64,000 nt of DNA, from positions 33,265,351 to 33,329,350 of the forward strand of contig OX463782.1 of assembly GCA_949825025.1 (NCBI GenBank). Reading direction: 5' to 3'. The notes below the pieces were generated by a model that made no database searches, had not been told where the DNA came from, and saw nothing but the letters and a program-made list of their open reading frames with translations. This stretch comes from Siphlonurus alternatus. Taxonomy: Eukaryota; Arthropoda; Insecta; Ephemeroptera; Siphlonuridae. Position numbers and translations under genes: made by a program. Shown piece by piece: positions 45,334 to 64,000 of the stretch. Within the stretch, counting starts at the first letter, position 1, and every line of letters starts with the position of its first letter.

Positions 45334-46350
45334 CGCCTCCTCACCGCATACTTTCAAACCCTCCACTCTGAGGTGTCGGGTTCGAGGTCACTCAAAAAAC
45401 TGCTTCTGCTCTCGAGTCAAGACAATCCTGTACTGGCGACGCTATTTAACTGTGCTACTTATAATATTACTAAATTGCTTTTCAATTGATTTTTTTCTAA
45501 AAATATATAAAAAAAAAAAACCCTAGATTTTATAGTTTGATATCAAACACGATTTATAAACAATTTAAAATCAATAATAAAATTGTATTTTAAATATTAT
45601 ATTGATAGAATAACATTTTAATTTTTACGAAATTATAGCAATCACTACTAAGCCATAAGCTCTAGGCACTTGTTATCACAAACACACGTGTTTGTTATCC
45701 ACAGGTAAAACAGCACTCAGATTATTGCCACGTCCGATCTACAGCCTACTCGAGCCACTGCAGCCGCTGTGACGTCACTTGCAAGCCAGCTCCAATAAAA
45801 ACAAGACGGTGTAGTTTTACCGTAACCCCCCGCCACTACTACCTCCCCGCTTTTAGCATTCTTCTAGTACCGTGGTTAAAAAAATTGACGAGACAAAAAG
45901 AAAAGGGTGTGGGTACTGTGGGTACCCCTCCCATCGCAGACTTGATCCGAGATCAAATAACGGGAGCGAAACTCTAAAAAAAAAACATTGCTAGAACACG
46001 TAAAATAATGTACCGGTACGTACGTGCACCAAACTCATGACTTATTTTTTTCCGCAAAAGAAAAATTGAAACTTTTGTAATACGGTATCTAATAAGTAAT
46101 ATAATAGAAACATAAATATGATATATAAATAATTTACGTAAAGTACACCGCGACCGTACCTGTATTCTTTTAATACGAGGATTTTTAAAATGCATTTTTA
46201 TGAAATTAAATTATTTCAGCTGTACTCATGCAATTAAAAGTACATATTTAATATAAATATACTGTAAAGGTTGTAAACTTACACGTTGTACCTGTACAAG
46301 GATGCTGTAAAGCTCTCGAATCCAGCATCATTAATTCTGCATCTATGCAT

Positions 46351-46422
46351 GTACACTTGTCGCCTTGGAAAATTTTCCACTTGCAGCCTTCAACAGGAAA
46401 TTTTCCGAGACGACGACTGTAC
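46351..46422. mobile_element. Family I foldback element, short copy 5
   Basis: GTACACTTGTCGCCTTGGAA...TTGCAGCCTT and GGAAATTTTCCGAGACGACG with terminal GTAC. The middle of the family is deleted. Confidence 0.7.
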
Positions 46423-46734
46423 AATAATTCTAGAGGGGAAAAAAATATCATAACATACGACAATTGAGAGGTTATAGTGACAACTGACGGCCAGGCAATG
46501 AAAATAAATTGACGCAATATGATGCCGAAGACTACATAAAATAGTCATATTGTATGCATCATATTATTCATATTAAATTAATTAATACCTTTTTCTCTCT
46601 AGATAGAATTTTGCGTACGGTATCATACAGGAACTGTACTGTATACCGGTACAAAATATACTGTACATATTATTAAAAACCTAAATTATTAATAATAATA
46701 ATAATAAAATTAACGCGGCAAATGTGGCTACGCC

Positions 46735-47277
46735 TAGTGTTGTAAAAATGTGAAAGTTCACTGCGAACATTCAAGAAGTTCGCTCGCGAACATATAAAGT
46801 TCACTCATGCAATGTTCGTTCGCGAACTTGTGAAACCTAATTCAAAAATCCCGCGTAAATTTCAGCGTTCTGATTGGTTACATCTGTGTTCTTAAATAAA
46901 AAGTTAAAATTAAATAGAAATTTGAATTAAAACACCTTATTTGTAACTATTACTACTATTTTGGGTGCCAAAAATGAAAGGACACGATACTAAATGTATA
47001 TCTTAACTCCCAAAGGCTATGACAGGACAAAAAAAATAATTACTTTTTTGCGAGGGTAAATTTATTCAAGTTATATCTTTAACTTGCTTTCATGAAGTTA
47101 ATTGTCATTAAATGTGAACATCTTGCTGTTTAGTTTGCTGAATATCGAATTAAGTGTACTTTTGTACAGAATTCAAACGTTCCCGGTTATTTACATGTTC
47201 GCGAACTTTGTAATGTTCGCGAAGTGAACTTGTGAAAGTTCACTCATCAGAAGTTCCTTTCGTTTTTTACAACACTA
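46735..47277. mobile_element. hAT-type non-autonomous element with 8-bp target duplication
   Basis: The ends are TAGTGTTGTAAAAA and TTTTTTACAACACTA. The 8 bp GCTACGCC lie directly before (46727-46734) and directly after (47278-47285) the element, an exact target duplication. Inside each end are several TTCGCGAAC palindromes and AGTTCACT repeats, which may be transposase binding sites. The middle has no transposase frame. Confidence 0.92.
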
Positions 47278-47987
47278 GCTACGCCACGGTGGCTCGCGAA
47301 GGGTTTGCTATTATGCAAACCCTGTATTATGCTGGATACAGTATAATATGCATACGTATGCCTGAGAGATTAATAGATTATATTGTTTACTGAGTATTCA
47401 GTCAATTAACTATACCATAGAATCTACACTTTCATGATAAAAACATCTTCAGTCCACAGAAACTGTGAGAAAACTGTTATAACATATAGTACGATATAAA
47501 AAAAATCGGAAATCAAATTTTTGTTCGATCGTTCCAAAGAGTTCGAAGACTTCTAATTTTAATATTTTAAATGTTAAGAGAAACATAACGAGTCACGCAA
47601 GTGTTTCTCGTTGATACACGGAGACTTTTAACTTGTAATAATGAGTCACGCGACATCGAGGAATATAATATGCATAATCCTTCTCCAAAGAGCGCCCACT
47701 GTGAAATGTAGGCACCCGACAGCTGATCCTGTTACCGATGAGTTTCTTTAAATTGAAGTACTTTGATGTACATTATTTGCATAACATATTTTACAATAAA
47801 TAGAAAATTATGATCCAGATCTTCTACACTGACAGAACATCATTGCACAAGTTTAGTAACGGGCACAAACAGGATATAAAATTAAATTTGATAAATCAAT
47901 GGGAATGTCCAACATTCTGACAACCATTTTGCATGACCAATGTTTCTATAAAAATGAAGTATTAAACGTATAATTACCTGGTGAAAC

Positions 47988-48006
47988 GATGCTCATAGTT
48001 GCTATT
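47988..48006 (-). CDS. TPD52-like: Candidate alternative first coding exon of the D52 gene
   Basis: On the minus strand an ATG at 48006 codes Met-Ser-Ile-Val-Ser-Pro and one extra base before a GTAATT donor (47982-47987). Its phase 1 end is the same as that of the long first exon, so it splices in frame to 42808-43096 (beginning Ala-Asp-Glu). The product would be 201 aa, the usual D52 length. D52 genes of other animals use alternative promoters. It is short, so chance cannot be excluded without transcripts. Confidence 0.5.
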
Positions 48007-48444
48007 GACGTTTAACCGACCTCTGCAGATCAATTATTGATGAGGACAAATGGAATAATTAATTTGTTTTCGTGCAATACAACTTGCTTCTGACGTGGTT
48101 TGCTCGTCGCCCACGGACTAGTGCTGCCAGATTATCATGCAGTGGCTATCGTAGGAACTAAAATATGAAAATAAATTTCAACTGTTTTTGTGGGAAATAT
48201 TGAAATCTCAGACACCACTTGCTCACCATCAGTGATAAAAGTGATAAGAGATTAATTAATTTTTTTAATTCGTTGTAAACTCTGCACGTCTCCCAACGAC
48301 AATCCTGTTATTAATTATAATGATCCTTCAGTCCTTCACAATGATCGTTTCTCTTTAATTACTTTAGCCTTAACACTCGTAATTCATTCATTTTTATTTA
48401 TTCACAATTAAATTCCTTGAAGAAAAATAAACAAAATATATTAA

Positions 48445-48791
48445 GGGTAAGGTAACGCCACCAATGTTAAAAATAATCCCTCTCACAAAAATTCTGAAAA
48501 AAATTTAAAATGTTCTCCTCTATACCCCCTATCAGTACCTAAAATATCAGGTATACAAATACGATCTAGTTTTTTAGTTATAAATTGTTAAAGTTGCCTA
48601 CTTTAACATGGAGAAATGAAACTCCCATGTTAAATTGGTCAACTTTAAAAATTCATAACTCAAAAACTAGATCGTATTTGTATACCTGATATTTTAGCTA
48701 CTGATAGGGTGTGTAGAGGAGAACATTTTAAATTTTTTTCAGAATTTTTGTGAGAGGGATTTTTTTTAACATTGGTGGCGTTACCTTACCC
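48445..48791. mobile_element. Family G palindromic element with TTAA target duplication
   Basis: TTAA at 48441-48444 and 48792-48795 flanks ends GGGTAAGGTAACGCCACCAA and its inverse. Inside are CCAATGTTAAAAATAATCC, CTCCTCTATACCCCCTATCA and AAAACTAGATCG arms. Both duplication copies are exact. Confidence 0.9.
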
Positions 48792-49371
48792 TTAACTCGG
48801 GCTATGTGATAACTTTTTTCAAATCAAAATTTAGCATATTTACAGTCTAGATTGTTCGTTATATTTCAGCTGCAGATTAAGAAATAAATATTTTATTTAA
48901 TTTTTAAATATTAATTTTATGTGTAAAAATATACGAGGTGTATATCTTCTCAGGTTAGTGATTCTTACAGAACATATACAAAAATTAAGAATAAAACATT
49001 TTTTATTGCATAATTATATAACCAATTTCATGACATAATATTATAACAAGTAAATAATTCCCTATATTATAGAAAAAATAGCTAATTTATGTGCTTTCAC
49101 GGTACTTATATTTAATATTCAATTTATGCATATAATAGTTAAAAAAATTGGCAGTCAATCTGTTTAATTTTATAACATTTAAAAAGAAATCACAAGAAGA
49201 TCCTGGTCCAATTTCTGAATCTTGCCATATTTTTTACAGTATAAAGTACAAAATATCAGCAAATTGCTGAACGGCATGCAACAACAGTAAAAAATTCATG
49301 GTGGTGTATAAGCAAGTGTAAATTGAAAGCGGTGAAAAAGTTCGTTGAGTCCTATAAAAAGGATGGAATGC

Positions 49372-57339
<7,968 letters not shown>

Positions 57340-57348
57340 GATCAAAAT
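57340..57348 (-). other. 5' UTR piece after a splice acceptor, P450 reductase
   Basis: On the minus strand TTTCGTTGTTGCAG (acceptor CAG at 57349-57351) precedes nine bases and then the ATG at 57339. This pattern indicates that the start codon lies in the second transcribed exon. The upstream non-coding exon and promoter should lie to the right, but I cannot place them. Confidence 0.55.
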
Positions 57349-57484
57349 CTGCAACAACGAAACGAGAATGGCATTGAAATAACAATAGACTGCTGAATTT
57401 TGTAAAGAATAGGCGTTACCCCTTTTTTTTAAATAATGCATGGTTATTTTTTTACGAAAATGATGGGTGGGGAATGGAAATAAT

Positions 57485-57662
57485 GGGGGACATTCACAAA
57501 GCACTTTAACCCCCACTTTAGCCCCGATTTTTAACCCTGGTGCTAAACATGGTACTAAATCAGGGGCTAACCATGTTAAGCTCATAGTTTAGCACCATGT
57601 TTAGCACCAGGGTTAAAAATCGGGGCTAAAGTGGGGGTTAAAGTGCTTTGTGAATGTCCCCC
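57485..57662. mobile_element. Family C palindromic MITE, copy 3
   Basis: GGGGGACATTCACAAAGCAC and inverse, with CCCCGATTTTTAACCCTGG and GGTGCTAAAC blocks; the best-preserved copy of the three. Confidence 0.88.
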
Positions 57663-59410
57663 AATAATTATATACAATCGAGGTTTTATACTTATATCTA
57701 CTGCAGGTACATACGTAAATAGATTCCTCTTTGCCTACTGTAAATTATTCAATATATCATCACGGATGAAAAATGCTATGGATTAAGATATAAAAATATA
57801 TGGGATAAAGCAATTAAATATCGCAAGAATAATTTTACCAAAAAAATGTAATGGAATTTAATTTATTACCCAAGTATTTAATTATATAGTTATATTTTGA
57901 AGAAATATATTGTTTCGCTACACCTTGCATGTCAAGGAAAAAAAATAGCTGCATGAAAAAGAAATAGATGTTGAAATTTTAGTAGCTTAATTAATTTTTA
58001 ATTATCATTGACTGTGCCGAAGATCGAATTATAAAGATACGGTATTAGTTCGCTACATAGTACACACATGAAGCAAAGTTTTTTTTTTTTTTTTTTAACT
58101 TTTCTCGGTTATAAATGTAGTAAAAAATCTTAATCTTGCATTATCCACTGTATTTTTCAGTTTGGACCAAAGTTTCGTAAAGGAATTTTCCCTAAAAAAT
58201 CTTATTCTTAGTGAAAAAACGAATTCATGTTTTTTTCACTAATTCGGGAACACCGAAAAATCATTTATATGATTCAGTGTAAAAAGAAAGCAAGTAATCA
58301 ACAAATAATTGATAACGTTATTGACAATAATGATGATAATGGCCGAGGCGAGATGTGTATACATGGAAAATATCATCTAAATAATAAATAAAAGGTGACA
58401 TTTTTTTTTTTATTACCTTGAGCACGCAATGTAATATTGAATTTTCTATCAACTCCCGATACTATCAAAATAATATTTATTCGCGTACGTGTTACACCAA
58501 TCGCCCTGTCCAACTCTTTATACTGTAAATTTCAAAATTTCAAAATAAAGCAATTATCAAATCTCAGCATTTAAAAATTAATACAATTTAATTAATTAAA
58601 ACAATTAATTTGCAAATTAATTAAAACATTTTTCATGCAATGAATTTACGCAAGTACTGTCTACATGACTCTTCCATAAAAAGTATAAATATTGAGAATT
58701 GACATATTGTATACAGTATAACATCCGCAAGATTTGTGCCATGCATATATTAAGTAATACACGCGCTGCTTGTAAAAAGAAAAAAATATATTATGTCAAA
58801 AATAAAAAAGCACCTTACAAAATAATTTCCTCCTCGTGTTGAAGTATAATAAATTACAAATCTGTCTTTGGCTTTTTAAACTAAATAAAAAAAAATGCTT
58901 CAATTACAGACTATATGTTTTTTCGTTCCAAACTTTCTACTCCTAGAGCTAATTACGTTATACTTTTTCTTCTGTTGCAAGACGATTAGAATACAACAGT
59001 ACTAACTTGATGGTACAAAATAACACTTTGCGGAAAACACGGAAATATAAACCATTTCCGATACAGGAAAAGAAGATAACGCAGTTTGTAATGTTGTTTG
59101 TTCTGATTTCTTCCGATATAATTTTTTGCCTTGCAATATTTTATAATTTTCTTATTATAATTATAGTTAAAATTAAAAATAATAAACTATAAATAAATCA
59201 TATTAATATAGGTACAGTATAATATGAGTATAATCTTATATATTATTATATTAATATAATCATAAATCACGGAATATAATCCAGGATTTAATTAATTTAA
59301 TGCATTATTTAATTTGTTAGGCCGAGTACATAAATATGTGAAATTATAGTGACAAAGGAAAACCCTACATTATTTCATTTGGTCACTGCAAAAGACGGAG
59401 AGAATGTAAG

Positions 59411-59457
<47 letters not shown>

Positions 59458-62400
59458 ATACATACATAGAATAACAAGTCTAAGTTTACTTCGGACTCTA
59501 TATGGCGCCAAGCTCCAGACAATCCAGACCGAATAACGGCATCCATAAGAGATATAAATTTCAAGATGGCCGCCGCTCGCAGTTGAATCCACACGTAAAC
59601 TAAGATTTGTCATACCGTATAATACTTTCATGAGTATAAATGTATCTGAAATAAATTTATCAACATATTTTTGAACGAAGAAAATTTTGTTACATTAACT
59701 TTTTCACAAACGATACACAATAACGCTTACATAACACACGGCCCATGTTTCGTGTAATTACATATGAAGTACGTCCGCTGGTGATCAAACAATAACGAGC
59801 GACCATATCAAATGATGATTTGGTCTGGCACGCACTCTCAACGACCTTCAATTTAGAGTAACCTTGGCCCTTTATCTCATCCACTTGGTCAACTGACGTC
59901 ATCGCTACGCATGTCTATCTGCAAGTCATGCACCTTAGCACGTGGGTTTATTTTCATATACTTATGGGCAAGGGGGGCTAGTTAATTAATAGTAACTTTA
60001 AATATTACACCTTCCTATCTTTTTCCTGACCCAAAGCATGCTCTCCTATATCTATAAAATATATTCACCCAAAGTAAATAATCACAAAAATAAAAAATCG
60101 GAAGAAACCTAATTTACGGAATGACTGCTTGGTCCGCAGACCCGAAGTCAATACATCAATTAATTAATAGTACCCCCCCCCCCCTCGAATCGATCACGGA
60201 ATAGAGAAAAACAAATGAGCTGAGGGTGGGTCCATCAATCCTTCTCCTTATGGAAATACAAAAACGGAGGCATTTCCTCAGAAGTTTTTTCGCTAAGCCG
60301 TGACACGTGGTACAGTATCACAAACCTTAGTTTACGTATGGAAGACATTTTGAATAGAAAATAGTACCGTTTTGCGTTACGACCTTCATTTTTTAACGAT
60401 AGGCGCTCGATTAGAAAAAAACATCACATCCCTAGTTTAGTTTGCCGGTTTATGAGAACGCCACGGCCGTGGGCGCGGCAATCCGCTTGCCTAGCGGCCA
60501 TCCCAAGTATCTAATATACTTTTAACCTATTATTAGTACTGACATCATGGTTTAATGTTCATTAATTTAGCGAACTTTAAAACCAGAACAGAAAAGGCAC
60601 AGAAACGTCACAGGAGCTCGAAATCGATTAATTAAATCGAACCGAATCGAACTTAACCGATCAGCTGAGCTGAAAAAAGGCGTTCGTTTTAAAATAAAAG
60701 ACAGATCGGAATATACGTCTATATACGCCTCCAGAAAGCTATAATAAATCCAGAATGTTACTTTTAAATGCGTAAGGGTGCCTATTTTTTTTAATTTCAC
60801 CACTTTTTTTTAAGTTTTTAGCATTTTTGGTGTCGACGTGTTGTCACAACAGCGGCTCCATGCGGCCCCACTGGCCCCAGGCTTTCGTCTGGAAGAGGTG
60901 CAAAGTGGTCGAAGTGGTGGCGACGCGATTTTGAAATCAAATTAAACTTACTTTTTTATACTTTTTTCCAATAGTTATACATATTATAGAAGCATGTAAT
61001 ATTTTTAAAAAATTCCATAGTTTAAAATAACCTTGTTGTGGGACATTTTTAAAAAATTAAGATTACTACGCCTTGGCGACGTCTAGTCTGTGATCTCAGG
61101 CGTAATCTAAGGCTTGTTTAACTGTATGTACAATACACCTTTTTAAAAGTAAAAGTTAATTAAATTAATGAGCCCTCGTTAACGCCATGACGGTGTAGAA
61201 ATGTCTTTCTTAATTGGTATAATATTTATACTGTATACCAGGGTAACTAAAGCATAAATGGGGGGCAGGTCAGGCAGGGATTGATAAGCTTAATAATAAG
61301 AAAAAAAAAGCGGGCCCACAAATTTCAATACACAGCCGTAAGATGAGAGTTATTACTCCGGTGTGAAATATGATTTTGGTGAAAACAGTCCTTATAAGTT
61401 ATACAACGAAATTCGGGGGTATGATGGGGGGTCTAGATATATTTTTTATTCCAGTCAATATATAAAAGTCAATTCAGCCAATTTAGCGTATAATGATGCA
61501 TTTTTTTCTTCATTTTTTCAAAAGGACAAGTCAAATAGAATAAACATACGTGTATAATCGAAGTTGTTAATTAAAAATTAGGACGTAATTCAACTTCAGT
61601 GATGTAATTTCCGCGTTTGTAGTGAATGAACAATAACTAGAATGAAACCTCCGTCGACAAATTAATTGTTTGTCACATGTGTGTGTATTTAGGTGTGGGA
61701 TTTCCTCCTTCTTTCTTCCTTAAACTTCTTTGAAAGAAGTTCATTCCATAACGTCTGAGGGAACTCCAGACAATAAACCACACGGTGGGATTTTCTCGAA
61801 TCCTCTTCCTGGAAAGACAATCACGTAATATCGCTTGAAATTTTCTGCTTATTTTCTATAATCTTCTCAGTAATAAAATCTACATAGTATATACATGTGG
61901 AATTCCCTTTCATATTTTGTTGCCATACCTCTGGTCTGGAGTATAATAACTGTACCATGCAAGTTAATATAATTTAACTGTATATCTGTAATATATAAAT
62001 AAATACATGGGAAAGCTTAACTTTAACCCTTCTACCAATATAGTCATGCATGTCAAGTTTTGTTATCTGTCTCGGCTTTTGCTATTACATAACTTCATAA
62101 TTACCAGTTTATTGAACTTCATGCAGGCTAATAAAATGTATATAATAATTATAAAATCTTAAAATATAGAAGCAAAGAAATTTTAAAATAAACTATAAAT
62201 GATAATAACTGGATGACTTATTAAATTCACTCTTATAAAAATAACATTCATAACGTGATGCAAAATCCCTTACGGGGTAAGCCAGCAGCATTATTACCTC
62301 GGCCGTCTACAAATGGACCTCCACTGTATTTCGATTCTTGCATACTCCACTTGCTTCAGAAATATCCATGATACTGTTTTGCCTTCTGCACTCCCTATTG

Positions 62401-62709
62401 CACAAAGTAGTTCTATATAACACACCTGTTCTTCAAACATTCTTTAATCGTTATTAAAAAGAATAAATAATTCAAGAAATATAAACATAAATGATACAAC
62501 AATAATTGGATATTTGCTGATGATCACGAGGCCCAGAAGTACACTTTGTAATACAACACACTGTCAGTATGATATTATAATTTTAATGAACTAACTACAG
62601 TTGATTGGTTGAAATTTGGGGGGCAATTGACACATTTTGGTCATGTATACCCTCGAACTGTACAGTTGTTTGTATATATTTTCATATAATTAATAATTAA
62701 GTAAATTAA
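57663..62709. other. Long AT-rich upstream region, no gene seen
   Basis: Upstream of the P450 reductase gene; it should include its promoter. I see no exon with frame, splice sites and sensible composition. A GC-richer patch at about 59500-59600 includes CAAGATGGCCGCCGC (59562-59576), reminiscent of the YY1-type site found near many animal start sites, and might mark the missing first exon, but this is speculative. An (AAAT)n tract is at 59410-59461. A short T run lies near 58080. Confidence 0.4.
59410..59461. repeat. (AAAT)n microsatellite
   Basis: About 13 perfect AAAT units. Confidence 0.95.
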
Positions 62710-63110
62710 GGTAGAGATAATGTCGATCAGTTGTTTTTTAGCTCCATTTAATTAACATGTAAACCGTAGCAAATTCACAAAAATTTTGAAATTTTTTTGA
62801 GAGGCTAAAAACCATAGAAAAAATTTCAAAACAATTTAAAGAGCTGATTTTTTTTTTTTTTTTTTTTAAATTGGTTTAGTTAATTTCCAGCATAGGGCTT
62901 TCCCATGGAGAGACAAACTAAAAATTTAATTAAAAAAAAAAAACGACTCGTTAAATTGTTTGCAAATTTTTCTATGGCTTTTAGGCACTAATATCTGCCT
63001 CTTCAAAAAATTTCAGAATTTTTATGAATTTGCTAAGGTTTACATGTTAATCAACTGGAGCTAAAAAAAAAAAAAAAAAAAACAGCTGATCAACGTTATC
63101 TCTCTCTACC
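62710..63110. mobile_element. GGTAGAGATAA piggyBac-type element (family H), full copy
   Basis: TTAA (62706-62709) precedes GGTAGAGATAATGTCGATCA; the inverse end TCTCTCTCTACC is followed by TTCA, a one-base decay of TTAA. The arms share GCTCCATTTAATTAACATG/CATGTTAATCAACTGGAGC, CATAGAAAAA and TTTCAAAACAATTTAA with the copy at 43499. Confidence 0.85.
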
Positions 63111-64000
63111 TTCAGCGTGAGAGTCCTCTAATGCCAATATAATTAATATTCAATTCAATTCTCTACCTTAATTTTAGACAAGTACAATGGAGTATGTTTA
63201 TGTCGTATGTCTTATGATGTACTGTAATATTGTAATGTATCCAAAAACGGGAATTTCTGTATTCGGAAATTTCTGTATTGGATCCAATAAACAAATCAAA
63301 TCACCACGCACTAAAAATTTCCTTCGCATATAATCCACAGGTGTGGGACATTTTTCAAGAGCAGAGCTGTACATTATATAACACAAATGTTGGGCAAGGT
63401 TGCAGGTATATTGCAGTGTCACTACCTCTGTAGATCAAGCTTATAGTGCAACTGCAGCTTATAAAGGTGATATATGTGCAATGGGGGCAGTAGAGGTCAC
63501 ATAATATACAAGCATATAATATGCAACTAGGTAGAGGTATATAGTGAAAGCCGTTTGTTATGGACAAACCTTATGCAGCTCTAACAGCAAAATTTCATAT
63601 CATATTTCTCACGAGAATGAGAAAAGCATATCGACGTTCATTAACGATGTCATTGCTAGTAAGTTATTGTATGAAAATGGGTCTTATGATCGATATAATT
63701 TATGATTTTATAAATGCGTAACTATGGGAGATAAGATAAACAACAGTTATAAATGGTAACTATGGGAGATAAGATTACAAACAGAAGAAACTGATAAGAC
63801 TCAATCATTTCTAAGATTTGTTTCGTCATTCTTTGAAGATATAATTAAGTCACTAAAATATGACGTGGACTATTATTTTTTTCTTCTAATTTTAAAGAGA
63901 GAGAATAATAATTATTACAAACAATAAATTTAAATTACACTGCATACTAAAAATTGAAATTTGGAAAAATGTTAATTATAAAAATGGATTATGGAATTCA
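63111..64000. other. Right-edge spacer with a short direct repeat
   Basis: AT-rich with no gene seen. A direct repeat of AACTATGGGAGATAAGAT occurs at 63719-63736 and about 40 bp later. The stretch near 63240-63300 ending GGATCCAATAAACAAATC may be the 3' end of an old retroelement. Confidence 0.35.

Noticed and set aside
45334..45366. Upstream extension of the D52 first exon
   Set aside because: The extension begins with GTG, not ATG; the first ATG in frame is at 45333.
59503..59600. CpG-richer patch as the definite promoter of P450 reductase
   Set aside because: Only a single YY1-like motif and no donor site that could be tied with confidence to the acceptor at 57349.

Overview
This is an animal nuclear genome window. 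It is AT-rich, its genes are split by many GT-AG introns, and the introns and spacers are packed with short foldback (MITE-like) elements and microsatellites. One gene is an ionotropic receptor of the IR branch of ionotropic glutamate receptors, known only from protostomes. That points to a protostome invertebrate, most likely an arthropod. I cannot name the species. There are no operons, ribosome binding sites, CRISPR arrays, tRNA or rRNA genes.

Five protein-coding genes can be assembled exon by exon with matching reading-frame phases. (1) 370-1439, minus: the first three coding exons of a small coiled-coil protein, perhaps Bfr1-like, running off the left edge. (2) 11025-23876, plus: a complete nine-exon zinc transporter of the ZnT2/3/4/8 (SLC30) group, 413 aa, with a candidate metal response element upstream. 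(3) 26557-36443, minus: a complete ionotropic receptor, nine exons plus a likely 15-nt microexon, 794 aa. (4) 41294-45333, minus: a tumor protein D52 family gene with four coding exons and a candidate alternative first exon at 47988-48006 (286 aa or 201 aa). (5) 49372-57339, minus: a complete 14-exon NADPH-cytochrome P450 reductase, 695 aa. The neighbours are functionally unrelated and read as a normal metazoan gene neighbourhood.

The rest is dominated by at least a dozen families of short palindromic elements. The most abundant (family A, about 14 copies of 0.3-0.5 kb) has inverted arms, a conserved central loop and, at each end, a sequence resembling a 3' splice site. Others include TTAA-flanked piggyBac-type elements (one nested in another), a hAT-type element at 46735-47277 with an 8-bp target duplication, a 1.4-kb inverted-repeat element at 37142-38549, and two head-to-head elements that bracket the receptor microexon. 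Two genes carry tandem duplications that copy an exon end plus its splice donor: six donors at exactly 63-bp spacing in the zinc transporter, and two at 95-bp spacing in the P450 reductase. The flanks 57663-62709 and 63111-64000 hold no gene I can support.
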